Positions 17,463 through 25,610 of a stretch of 64,000 nt of DNA are shown piece by piece. The translations under genes were made by a program, and so were the position numbers. Each line of letters opens with the position of its first letter. The stretch's first letter is position 1. Under the pieces are notes generated by a model. That model was not told the DNA's origin. It was given only the letters and a program-made list of their open reading frames with translations, and did not search any database. The stretch comes from an uncultured Clostridia bacterium. GTDB taxonomy: Bacteria; Bacillota; Clostridia; Oscillospirales; Acutalibacteraceae. The stretch is from positions 310,001-374,000 of the forward strand of contig CALWVT010000001.1 of the NCBI GenBank assembly GCA_944385055.1. The letters run 5' to 3'.

Positions 17463-17793
17463 GCCAATCGCTGATTTGTTGACGGAACCGGGCCAGAGCC
17501 GTTACGCGCTGTGCGTGGGTGTGGCCAAACGTGCGCGTGAGGTGCAGGAGCAGGCGGAACAGACCAACACGATCCTCGAGGAAAAGCCCGTGGAAGTTGC
17601 GGTCGAGGAGCTTTGGGACCATGAATACCGCATTGTAGAGTCGGACCGTAACGAAGACGAGGAGGCTGATGCCGAAAAAGAGGCGCGGCAGGCAGAAGTC
17701 CTGGCGGCCGAAATGAAGGCGGACGAGGAACTCGAAGAGGAAGCGCAGGCCGAAGAAGCGCAGGCCGGCGAGCAGGACGAAGCCGCAGAATAA
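17455..17793 (+). CDS. rpoZ: RNA polymerase omega subunit
   Basis: This small subunit helps assemble RNA polymerase. The N-terminal 60 residues match omega ([30 protein letters not shown]). The protein then continues into a long, strongly acidic Glu/Ala-rich tail of about 45 residues that most omegas lack. The position between gmk and priA is the standard Firmicutes one. The coaBC gene usually found next is absent. Confidence 0.93.
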   Translation: MIKPIADLLTEPGQSRYALCVGVAKRAREVQEQAEQTNTILEEKPVEVAVEELWDHEYRIVESDRNEDEEADAEKEARQAEVLAAEMKADEELEEEAQAEEAQAGEQDEAAE

Positions 17794-17815
17794 GCGCTGA
17801 GAAAGGGGAACGTCC

Positions 17816-20254
17816 ATGCTGGCAGTCACCGTCGCAGTGGAGCGGACCGTCTACCATTTTGACGAGGCGTTTTCTTATGCGGTGCCGCCCGATTTGGAGG
17901 CACAGGCACAGCCGGGATGCCGCGTGTTGGTCCCTTTCGGAAAAGGAAATGCAACGCGCCAGGGAATGATTTTGTCGCGCACGGAAGCCCCGGAGGCGTC
18001 AAAGCTGAAAGTTTTGCAGGCGGTGCTGGATCCGGCACCGCTTCTTTCAAATGAAGCCCTTTTCGCGGTGCCTTGGATGAAAGCGCATTATTTCTGTACG
18101 CTGTATGAAGCGGTCAAACTGTTTTTGCCCGTGGGCATTACGTACCAGATGCGTACATTTTATACGCTTTCCGCGCCTGTTTCTGCACAAACATTTGCGG
18201 CGCATTCGGCGGAGGAGCAGGCCGTGCTTACGTTTTTAAAGGCACACCCGGGCACGGAGCACCGCGCTTTGTGCAAAGCGCTCTCCCTGCCGCCGGAGTC
18301 CACTGTCCTGCAGGCCTTGTGCCGGCAGGGCCTTTTGACACGCAGCGTCGACCCCGTCCGCCGTATGCAGGATGCCACGATGCAGATGGTTCGGCTTTTG
18401 CCGCAGGCGGATGCACCGAAATTGACCCGCCGCCAGCAGGATGTGTATCGGGTCTTACTCGATGTTGGCTGCGCTTCGGTCAAGGAATTGTGTTATTTTA
18501 CGGGGGTTACGCCGGCCGTCGTCAAAAACCTCTGTGCGCACGGGGTGTGTGAGCTATATGAACAGGAAGTTTACCGCTCGCCGTTTCGAGAAGCGCCGGA
18601 GTCGGAACAGGCGCCGCTGTCCCTTTCCGGGGAACAGGCGCAGGCGTTTGAAACCCTGTCTGCACTGTACCATGCGCCCCGGGCGGCGACAGCGCTGCTG
18701 TATGGGGTGACGGGCAGCGGCAAGACGAGCGTCTACTTGCGGTTGATTGACCAGGCGCAGGAAGAAGGGCGCGGTGTTTTGTTCCTCGTCCCGGAAATTT
18801 CCCTGACGCCGCAGATGGTTGCGCGGTTCCGCGCCCGCTATGGGGAACGGGTGGCGCTGTTTCACAGCGGCCTCTCCATGGGGGAACGCATGGACGAATG
18901 GAAGCGCGTACATCGCAGGGAGGCAAAGATCGTAGTAGGGACGCGCTCCGCGGTTTTTGCGCCGCTTGAAGATATTGGGCTGATTATTTTGGATGAAGAG
19001 CAGGAAAGTTCCTACAAGTCGGAGCAGTCCCCGCGCTATTCCGCGCGGGAAGTCGCGGGCTTTCGCAGCCGTTACCATAAGGCCTTATTGCTCTTCGGTT
19101 CCGCAACCCCGCGTCTGGAGACGTACTACGCAGCCCAGCAGGGAAAAATCGGCTTTGCCAAACTGCTGCACCGGTATGGGGACGCAAAACTTCCGAAGGT
19201 AGAAATTTGTGACCGCAACGAGGAATATCGTGCGGGCAATTTTTCAATTTTATCGGATGCGCTTTATCGGGCGCTTCTGGAAAACCTGCAGGCGGGCCAT
19301 CAGTCCATCCTGCTGCTCAATCGGCGCGGATACCAGACCTTTGTCAGCTGCCGCGACTGCGGCCACGTCATGACATGCCCCAATTGCAGCATTTCCCTGA
19401 CGTATCATGCCGCAAACGGGCGCCTGTTGTGCCATTACTGCGGCTATTCGATCCCTTTTACCGCTGAGTGCCCGTCGTGCCACGGCCACCATATGCACTA
19501 TGCGGGCATGGGTACGCAGAAGGCGGAAGAGGAGCTGGCCGAAAGCCTGCCGCAGGCGCGCATCCTGCGCTTGGATACGGACGCCACCATGCGCCGCTTC
19601 GCGTTTGAGGAAAAGCTTGCGCAGTTTGCAAAAGGGGCGTACGATATCCTTGTCGGGACACAGATGGTGGCAAAGGGGTTGGATTTTGAAAATGTCACGC
19701 TCGTCGGCGTGCTCAATGCGGATGCTTCCCTTTATTGCGAGGATTTCCGCAGCAGCGAGGAGACGTTTGACCTGTTGACGCAGGTTGTCGGCCGCGCCGG
19801 GCGCGGGCGTTTCGAGGGGCGTGCATTCATCCAGACGCAGACCCCCGAAAATCCGATCTTTTCGTTGGCCGCGCGGCAGGCCTATCCGGCTTTTTATGAG
19901 ACGGAGCTTGCCCAGCGGAAGCTGATGCTTTATCCGCCGTTTTCGGACCTCTGCGTGGTCGGTTTTGTAGGCGCAAATCTAGATGAGGTGCGTGCGGCTG
20001 CACAGCGCTTTTTTGGGAAGATGACGGCCCTTGCAAAAGAGGCATATCCGACGCTCCCGCTGCGGATTCTGCGACCCTGTGCGGCGCGCATCCCGCGTGC
20101 GGGCGGAAAATACCGCTTTCAGATTTTAATCAAATGCCGCAATGGTACACGCTTCCGCGAGATGATGCGGCAGCTGCTCATTTCTTTTGGACGGGACCGG
20201 CAAAACCGCGCCGTGACGGCGTTTGCCGATATCAATCCCGATACCGTTTGGTAG
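17816..20254 (+). CDS. priA: primosomal protein N' (replication restart helicase PriA)
   Basis: This 3'-5' helicase reloads the replisome at stalled forks. At 812 residues it has the N-terminal DNA-binding domain, Walker A GVTGSGKTS (about residues 298-306), a Walker B reading DEEQ rather than the more familiar DEEH, and an eight-cysteine zinc region (CRDCGHVMTCPNC, then CHYCGYSIPFTAECPSC). The late helicase motif QVVGRAGRG is also present. The start follows AAAGGGGAA. def follows 28 bp downstream. Confidence 0.96.
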   Translation: MLAVTVAVERTVYHFDEAFSYAVPPDLEAQAQPGCRVLVPFGKGNATRQGMILSRTEAPEASKLKVLQAVLDPAPLLSNEALFAVPWMKAHYFCTLYEAVKLFLPVGITYQMRTFYTLSAPVSAQTFAAHSAEEQAVLTFLKAHPGTEHRALCKALSLPPESTVLQALCRQGLLTRSVDPVRRMQDATMQMVRLLPQADAPKLTRRQQDVYRVLLDVGCASVKELCYFTGVTPAVVKNLCAHGVCELYEQEVYRSPFREAPESEQAPLSLSGEQAQAFETLSALYHAPRAATALLYGVTGSGKTSVYLRLIDQAQEEGRGVLFLVPEISLTPQMVARFRARYGERVALFHSGLSMGERMDEWKRVHRREAKIVVGTRSAVFAPLEDIGLIILDEEQESSYKSEQSPRYSAREVAGFRSRYHKALLLFGSATPRLETYYAAQQGKIGFAKLLHRYGDAKLPKVEICDRNEEYRAGNFSILSDALYRALLENLQAGHQSILLLNRRGYQTFVSCRDCGHVMTCPNCSISLTYHAANGRLLCHYCGYSIPFTAECPSCHGHHMHYAGMGTQKAEEELAESLPQARILRLDTDATMRRFAFEEKLAQFAKGAYDILVGTQMVAKGLDFENVTLVGVLNADASLYCEDFRSSEETFDLLTQVVGRAGRGRFEGRAFIQTQTPENPIFSLAARQAYPAFYETELAQRKLMLYPPFSDLCVVGFVGANLDEVRAAAQRFFGKMTALAKEAYPTLPLRILRPCAARIPRAGGKYRFQILIKCRNGTRFREMMRQLLISFGRDRQNRAVTAFADINPDTVW

Positions 20255-20282
20255 AACGCTTTTGGAAAGGTGATAGAGAACG

Positions 20283-20756
20283 ATGGCAATTCGAAACATT
20301 CGTAAAAATGACGACCCCTGCCTGCGGGCAAAGTGCCGTCCGGTGGAAAATTTTGACGCGCGTTTGGCGGAGCTGCTTGATGATATGTACGATACGATGA
20401 AGCTGGCCGATGGTGTCGGCTTGGCGGCACCGCAGGTCGGCATCCGCCGCCGCGCCGTCGTGATCGACATCGGCGAGGGCAGGATCGAGCTGATTAATCC
20501 CGAATTTCTGCTCAAGGAAGGCGAACAGCTCTGCGTGGAAGGCTGCCTTTCTTTTCCCGGGCAATGGGCGCAGACAAAACGTCCGCAGCACGTCAAGGTC
20601 CGCGCGCAGCGGCGCGACGGCACCTCGTTTGAATTGGATGCGGAAGGATTTTTGGCACAGGCGTGCTGCCACGAGCTCGAGCACTTAGACGGCATCGTCT
20701 TTTTGGACCATGCGGTCCGCCGCCTGCGTCCGGAGGATTTGGAATCGTCCAAATGA
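20283..20756 (+). CDS. def: peptide deformylase
   Basis: This metalloenzyme removes the formyl group from the N-terminal Met of new proteins. The three family motifs are present in 157 residues: GVGLAAPQVG, EGCLSFPG and the metal-binding CHELEHLDG. AAAGGTG precedes the ATG. It pairs with fmt, which adds the formyl group, 54 bp downstream. Confidence 0.97.
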   Translation: MAIRNIRKNDDPCLRAKCRPVENFDARLAELLDDMYDTMKLADGVGLAAPQVGIRRRAVVIDIGEGRIELINPEFLLKEGEQLCVEGCLSFPGQWAQTKRPQHVKVRAQRRDGTSFELDAEGFLAQACCHELEHLDGIVFLDHAVRRLRPEDLESSK

Positions 20757-20810
20757 CGTATAAATCGTCAGCTTTGCGATATGATTACACAAGACAGAAA
20801 GGGAGATACG

Positions 20811-21722
20811 ATGCGCATTCTTTTTATGGGGACGCCGGAGTTTGCAGTTCCCTGTTTGGAGGCGCTGATTGCAGCGGGACATACGGTGTGCGGCGTCTTT
20901 ACGCAGCCGGATAAGCCGAAAGGGCGCGGCTACACCTTGACGCCCCCGCCGGTGAAAAAGACGGCGCTGGAACATCAGATTCCGGTCTATCAGCCGAAGA
21001 CCCTGCGCGACGAGGCCGTTCAGCAGCAGATCCGTGCCCTGCAGCCTGCATGTATCGTCGTTGTGGCTTATGGGAAGATTCTGCCGCCGGCCGTTTTGCA
21101 GATTCCGCCGCATGGCTGCATCAATGTGCATGCGTCGCTTTTGCCGGCGTACCGGGGGGCGGCTCCCATCCAGTGGGCCGTTTTGAATGGCGACAAGGAA
21201 ACCGGCGTGACGACCATGTATATGGCGGAGGGGCTGGATACCGGCGATATCCTTTTGCAGCAGGCGACGCCGATCGGCCCAGAAGAGACGGCGGGTGAAC
21301 TGCACGACCGGCTGGCCGTGCTGGGCGCGGAACTTCTCTGCAAAACGCTTTCGCAGCTTAGCGAGATTACGCCGCGCCCACAGGGGGAGGCGACGACGCC
21401 TTATGCGTCTATGCTCGATAAGTCTTTGAGCCCGATCGACTGGAATCTTCCCGCGCAGAAGATTCACGATCAGATCCGCGGCCTTTCCCCGTGGCCTGCC
21501 GCAACGGCCACCTTGTCCGGAAAGCTTTTAAAAGTATTTGAAAGCCGTGTGGTGGACGATGCCCCGCAGGATGCACCGGGCACCATTCATGAAGCGTTTG
21601 TGGTTACGTGCGGGAATCACACGGCGCTGCAGCTTTTGCGTGTGCAGCTCGCCGGGAAAAAGGCGATGGATGCACAGACCTTTTTGCGCGGCCATCCTTT
21701 GGCCGGCAAACAATTTTCATAG
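20811..21722 (+). CDS. fmt: methionyl-tRNA formyltransferase
   Basis: This enzyme formylates initiator Met-tRNA. In 303 residues it shows MRILFMGTPEFAVPCLEAL, the loop FTQPDKPKGRG and the catalytic SLLPAYRGAAPIQWAV region with the Asn-His pair NVHAS, followed by the C-terminal OB-like domain. AAAGGGAGA precedes the ATG. It belongs to the conserved priA-def-fmt block. Confidence 0.97.
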   Translation: MRILFMGTPEFAVPCLEALIAAGHTVCGVFTQPDKPKGRGYTLTPPPVKKTALEHQIPVYQPKTLRDEAVQQQIRALQPACIVVVAYGKILPPAVLQIPPHGCINVHASLLPAYRGAAPIQWAVLNGDKETGVTTMYMAEGLDTGDILLQQATPIGPEETAGELHDRLAVLGAELLCKTLSQLSEITPRPQGEATTPYASMLDKSLSPIDWNLPAQKIHDQIRGLSPWPAATATLSGKLLKVFESRVVDDAPQDAPGTIHEAFVVTCGNHTALQLLRVQLAGKKAMDAQTFLRGHPLAGKQFS

Positions 21723-21775
21723 GCGGCTTTTTCATCAGGCCAGCGCATCCGATTTCCCGGAAAGGAGCGTTTGAG

Positions 21776-22477
21776 ATGGGGTTTTACTTTTTTGATTACC
21801 GTTACTTTTTGTGGATGCTTCCGGCGATCCTTCTGACGGTCTTCGCGCAGCTGCGCGTGCAATCGGCCTATCGAAAGTATGCGGGCATCCGCTGTGCACG
21901 GGGATATACGGGTGCACAGGCGGCAGAACGCGTGGCATACAGCGGTGGAGCGCGCAACATTGGCCTGCAGCAGATCGGCGGGGTGTTGTCGGATCATTAC
22001 GATCCCCGCACGAATGTGATCCGTCTGTCTAGCGGCGTTTATGGCGGCACCTCCATCGCTTCGGTCAGTGTGGCGGCCCATGAGGCGGGACACAGCATCC
22101 AGTATGCAACCGGGTATGCCCCGATCAAACTGCGTGCGCTGCTGGTACCGGTGACACAGTTCGGTTCCCGTCTGGCGGTGCCGCTGATTCTGATCGGCCT
22201 GCTTTTACCGGTGCAGTACAGTTTTCTTGTCAATCTGGGCATTGCCTTTTACGCATTGGCCGTATTGTTTCAGCTCGTCACACTGCCGGTCGAGTTTAAC
22301 GCAAGCCGCCGCGCGCTTCGGGCGCTGCGTGAAGAGAACATTTTGCTCGAGGAGGAGCTGCCGGGCGCCAAGGCCATGCTTTCGGCAGCAGCGCTGACCT
22401 ATTTGGCCGCCTGCTTGACGGCCCTTTTACAGCTGCTGCGCCTTTTGACAATCGCAGGCAGGAGGAATCAAAGATGA
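21776..22477 (+). CDS. YugP-like zinc metallopeptidase, membrane-bound
   Basis: The 233-residue protein has an N-terminal membrane segment, the central zinc motif HEAGH within SVAAHEAGHSIQYA, and two or three further hydrophobic segments near residues 130-165 and 205-225. It matches the DUF2268-like YugP family of neutral zinc peptidases. AAAGGAG precedes the ATG. It lies between fmt and rsmB, a position usual in Clostridia but not in Bacillus. The substrate is unknown. Confidence 0.88.
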   Translation: MGFYFFDYRYFLWMLPAILLTVFAQLRVQSAYRKYAGIRCARGYTGAQAAERVAYSGGARNIGLQQIGGVLSDHYDPRTNVIRLSSGVYGGTSIASVSVAAHEAGHSIQYATGYAPIKLRALLVPVTQFGSRLAVPLILIGLLLPVQYSFLVNLGIAFYALAVLFQLVTLPVEFNASRRALRALREENILLEEELPGAKAMLSAAALTYLAACLTALLQLLRLLTIAGRRNQR

Positions 22478-23808
22478 AACCGGCGCGTTTTTTCGTACTC
22501 CAAGCGCTTTTAAAAGTGGAGGAAGATGCGGGTTATTCCAACATTGTCTTGGATCAGACGCTTTCTTCCCATCCCTTATCGCCGCAGGACCGCCGTTTTG
22601 CCGCCGCTTTGTTTTATGGGGTGCTGGAACGCCTGCTGACGCTCGATGCGGTCCTTGCGCCGCTTTCCCAAAAGCCGCTTTCCAAATGGGATGCCCCGGT
22701 GCGGATGGCGTGCCGGATGGGGGCGTATCAGATCTATTATATGGATTCGGTCCCCGATGCGGCTGCCGTCAATGAGTCGGTAAAGCTCGTGCGTATGGCC
22801 GGTAAGTCCCGCGCGGCCGGTTTTGTCAACGGCGTTTTGCGGAATTTGCTGCGCCAAAAGGACAGCGCACCGTTTCCGCCGGCCGGAAAAACGGCTTTGC
22901 AGACAAAGGCCATTCGCTATTCCTGCCCGGGCTGGCTCATCGCGTTTTGGGAAAAGGCCTACGGCGCAGACGTCACCGGGGCGCTATTGGAGAGCTTAAG
23001 CTGTCGCCCGCCGGTGTATGTGCGGGTCAACACGCTCCGCACAACGCGGGAAGCGCTCTTGCAGACACTGCGCGAACAGGGGATGGAGGCGCAGCCGGTT
23101 TCTTTTTTGCCAAACGCCATTGCTTTGCAGCACACCGGCGCCATCGCCGAAAATCGCGCATTTCAGCAGGGGCTTTTCCATGTGCAGGATCTGTCAAGCC
23201 AGCTGTGCTGCTTTTTTCTCGGCGCAAAGCCTCACGAACGTATTTACGATGTGTGTGCGGCGCCGGGCGGCAAGACCTTTACGATCGCGCAAGCCATGCA
23301 GGGCACCGGGGAAGTGGCGGCGTTTGACCTTTACCCCGGGAAAGTCCGCCTGATTCAGCAGGGGGCGCAGCGGCTGGGCCTTTTGAATGTCCACGCGGCG
23401 CAGCGCGATGCCGCTTCTCCCGGGGAAGCGTTGCCGCCAGCCGACCGCGTTTTATGCGATGCGCCCTGTTCTGGCCTTGGAATTTTGCGGCGGAAGCCGG
23501 AAATTCGCTACAAATCTAAAGAAAGTATTGACAGTTTGCCGGATTTGCAGTACGGTATTTTGTGTAAGTCTGCTTCTTTGGTGCGTCCCGGCGGCGTGCT
23601 TCTGTATTCGACATGTACGCTGAACCCCGCAGAAAACGGAAAGAATGCGGCGCGCTTTCTGGAGGAGCACCCCGCTTTCTGTGCGCTTCCGCTGTCTTTA
23701 CCGCAGGGAGTGGAACGCGTTCTCGACGAGCCGGAGAACCAGCTGACACTGTTCCCGCAGGGGCAGACCGATGGCTTTTTTATCAGCACGTTTCAAAGGA
23801 AGGATTGA
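22474..23808 (+). CDS. rsmB: 16S rRNA (cytosine-967-C5)-methyltransferase
   Basis: This enzyme methylates C967 of 16S rRNA. The N-terminal NusB-like domain is followed by a SAM-dependent Rossmann domain with CAAPGGKTF and the catalytic cysteine motif DAPCSGLGILRRKPEIRY. A second conserved cysteine lies in LLYSTCTLNPAENG. It has 444 residues. It overlaps the upstream peptidase gene by 4 bp and the downstream rlmN start by 4 bp. Confidence 0.95.
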   Translation: MKPARFFVLQALLKVEEDAGYSNIVLDQTLSSHPLSPQDRRFAAALFYGVLERLLTLDAVLAPLSQKPLSKWDAPVRMACRMGAYQIYYMDSVPDAAAVNESVKLVRMAGKSRAAGFVNGVLRNLLRQKDSAPFPPAGKTALQTKAIRYSCPGWLIAFWEKAYGADVTGALLESLSCRPPVYVRVNTLRTTREALLQTLREQGMEAQPVSFLPNAIALQHTGAIAENRAFQQGLFHVQDLSSQLCCFFLGAKPHERIYDVCAAPGGKTFTIAQAMQGTGEVAAFDLYPGKVRLIQQGAQRLGLLNVHAAQRDAASPGEALPPADRVLCDAPCSGLGILRRKPEIRYKSKESIDSLPDLQYGILCKSASLVRPGGVLLYSTCTLNPAENGKNAARFLEEHPAFCALPLSLPQGVERVLDEPENQLTLFPQGQTDGFFISTFQRKD

Positions 23809-24860
23809 TTGGCATAGAGCGGCAGGATATTCGTTCCATGACCCTCGAGGAATTAAAAGCGGCGGTAACCCAGATGGGGCAGCCCGCCTATCGTGCCGGC
23901 CAAGTGTTCCATTGGCTGCAGGCCGTCGGGGTCACGTCTTTTGAGGAGATGACCGATTTGAGCAAGCCGTTTCGTGCGGCGCTGCAGGAACGGTTCTACA
24001 TAGCGAACGCACAAGTGGCACAGCGGTTGATTTCGCAAATAGACGGCACCCGCAAGTATGTTTTTCAAATGCACGACGGCGAATACGTCGAATCGGTCCT
24101 GATGGCCTATCATCACGGCTTGAGCAACTGTATTTCCACGCAGGTTGGCTGCAAAATGGGCTGTACCTTTTGTGCAACCGGCCGCAGCGGTTTTTCCCGC
24201 AACCTGACGGCCGGGGAGATGGTTGCCCAGGTGCAGGCCGCACAGCGCGACGGCGGAAGCCGCATCTCCAATATTGTCCTGATGGGGATGGGAGAGCCGC
24301 TTGACAATTACGAGAATGTCCTGCGCTTTCTGGATCTCATTAGCCATCCCAAAGGCATGCAGATCGGTATGCGGCATATCTCCCTTTCCACCTGCGGCCT
24401 GGTGGATCGTATCTACGATTTGGCCGAGCGCGGATACGGGCTCACCCTTTCGGTTTCCCTGCATGCCCCGAACGACCAGATCCGCCGAAAGACCATGCCC
24501 ATTGCGCAAAGGTATTCGATGGAGGCACTTTTAAAAGCCTGCAATCTCTACGCACAGCGCACAGGGCGCCGCGTTTCGTATGAATATGCGATGATCCGCG
24601 GTGTCAACGACAGTGAAGCCTGTGCGCGGGAACTCGCCGAAAAACTCCAGGGCACTTTGTGCCACGTCAATTTGATCCCAGTCAACCCTGTCGCAGGCGC
24701 CGGCTATCAGAAGAGCGACCAGCGGGCGCGGCAGCGATTTCTTTCTATTTTGGAGCACCACGGGATTGCCGCCACGGTGCGGCGGACCCTTGGCTCCGAC
24801 ATCAACGCTTCCTGCGGCCAGCTGCGGCGCCGGAAGCAAGAAGAGGTGTCCCATGTTTAA
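23805..24860 (+). CDS. rlmN: 23S rRNA (adenine-2503-C2)-methyltransferase
   Basis: This radical-SAM enzyme methylates A2503 of 23S rRNA and A37 of some tRNAs. The cluster motif C-x3-C-x2-C appears as CKMGCTFCATGRSGFSRNLTAGE. GMGEPLDNYENV and the C-terminal SDINASCGQL with the catalytic cysteine are also present. The TTG start overlaps the rsmB stop (TTGA) and gives 351 residues, the usual length; AAAGGA lies just upstream. An ATG at 23838 would cut off conserved residues. Confidence 0.95.
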   Translation: MIGIERQDIRSMTLEELKAAVTQMGQPAYRAGQVFHWLQAVGVTSFEEMTDLSKPFRAALQERFYIANAQVAQRLISQIDGTRKYVFQMHDGEYVESVLMAYHHGLSNCISTQVGCKMGCTFCATGRSGFSRNLTAGEMVAQVQAAQRDGGSRISNIVLMGMGEPLDNYENVLRFLDLISHPKGMQIGMRHISLSTCGLVDRIYDLAERGYGLTLSVSLHAPNDQIRRKTMPIAQRYSMEALLKACNLYAQRTGRRVSYEYAMIRGVNDSEACARELAEKLQGTLCHVNLIPVNPVAGAGYQKSDQRARQRFLSILEHHGIAATVRRTLGSDINASCGQLRRRKQEEVSHV

Positions 24861-25590
24861 GGTATGTCATAAAACGGATATTGGTTTGATTCGCGATGCA
24901 AATGAAGATGCCTGCAACAGCGGCCTGACGCCGGACGGAACCGCGTGGGCGGTCGTCTGCGACGGCATGGGCGGTGTGCATGGCGGAAATGTGGCCAGCA
25001 GTGTAGCGGTGGAAACCATCATACGTCAGTATCGTGCGTTCTTTAAAAGTTCCCAGGCGCGCGGAGACACCGCAATTCGCAATTTGATGACTTCCGCTGT
25101 TTATAACGCCAATTCCGCGGTTTACGAACGTGCCTGTGCGGAACCGGCACTGGCGGGTATGGGAACAACGGTCGTCACGGTGGTTGTAACCGGAGAAGTG
25201 GCCCATGTGGTTCATGTTGGGGACAGCCGCGCCTACTTAATCGGGCCGGACGGCGCCCAGCAGCTGACGACGGACCATTCGATGGTGCAGGAGATGGTGG
25301 ATAACGGCAGGCTCACCGAGCAGCAGGCACGGGTACATCCACAAAAGAATATCATCACCCGGGCCCTGGGGGTAGAACCCACAGTGCTTGTGGATTATGG
25401 AGAATTTACTTTTGCGGGGCGGAGCTTGGTGCTTCTGTGCACGGATGGGCTTTCCAATTATCTGGAACCCGAAACGCTCTATGCGCTTTCCCAGCAATAC
25501 ACAGGCCATGAGCTGGCGGAACAGCTGATTGAGAAAGCCAAAGCGGGAGGCGGCGGGGATAATATTACCGTCGCCATCATCGAAAATTGA
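24853..25590 (+). CDS. prpC: PP2C-family serine/threonine phosphatase
   Basis: This metal-dependent phosphatase reverses phosphorylation by the PASTA kinase encoded next. PP2C motifs are visible in order: RDANEDA, VCDGMGGVHGGNVAS, GMGTTVV, HVGDSRAYL, CTDGLSNYL and GGGDNITV. It has 245 residues and no membrane segment. AAGAGGTG precedes the ATG, which overlaps the end of rlmN by 8 bp. Confidence 0.96.
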   Translation: MFKVCHKTDIGLIRDANEDACNSGLTPDGTAWAVVCDGMGGVHGGNVASSVAVETIIRQYRAFFKSSQARGDTAIRNLMTSAVYNANSAVYERACAEPALAGMGTTVVTVVVTGEVAHVVHVGDSRAYLIGPDGAQQLTTDHSMVQEMVDNGRLTEQQARVHPQKNIITRALGVEPTVLVDYGEFTFAGRSLVLLCTDGLSNYLEPETLYALSQQYTGHELAEQLIEKAKAGGGGDNITVAIIEN

Positions 25591-25610
25591 CGGGCAGGGA
25601 GGTTTCCGAT

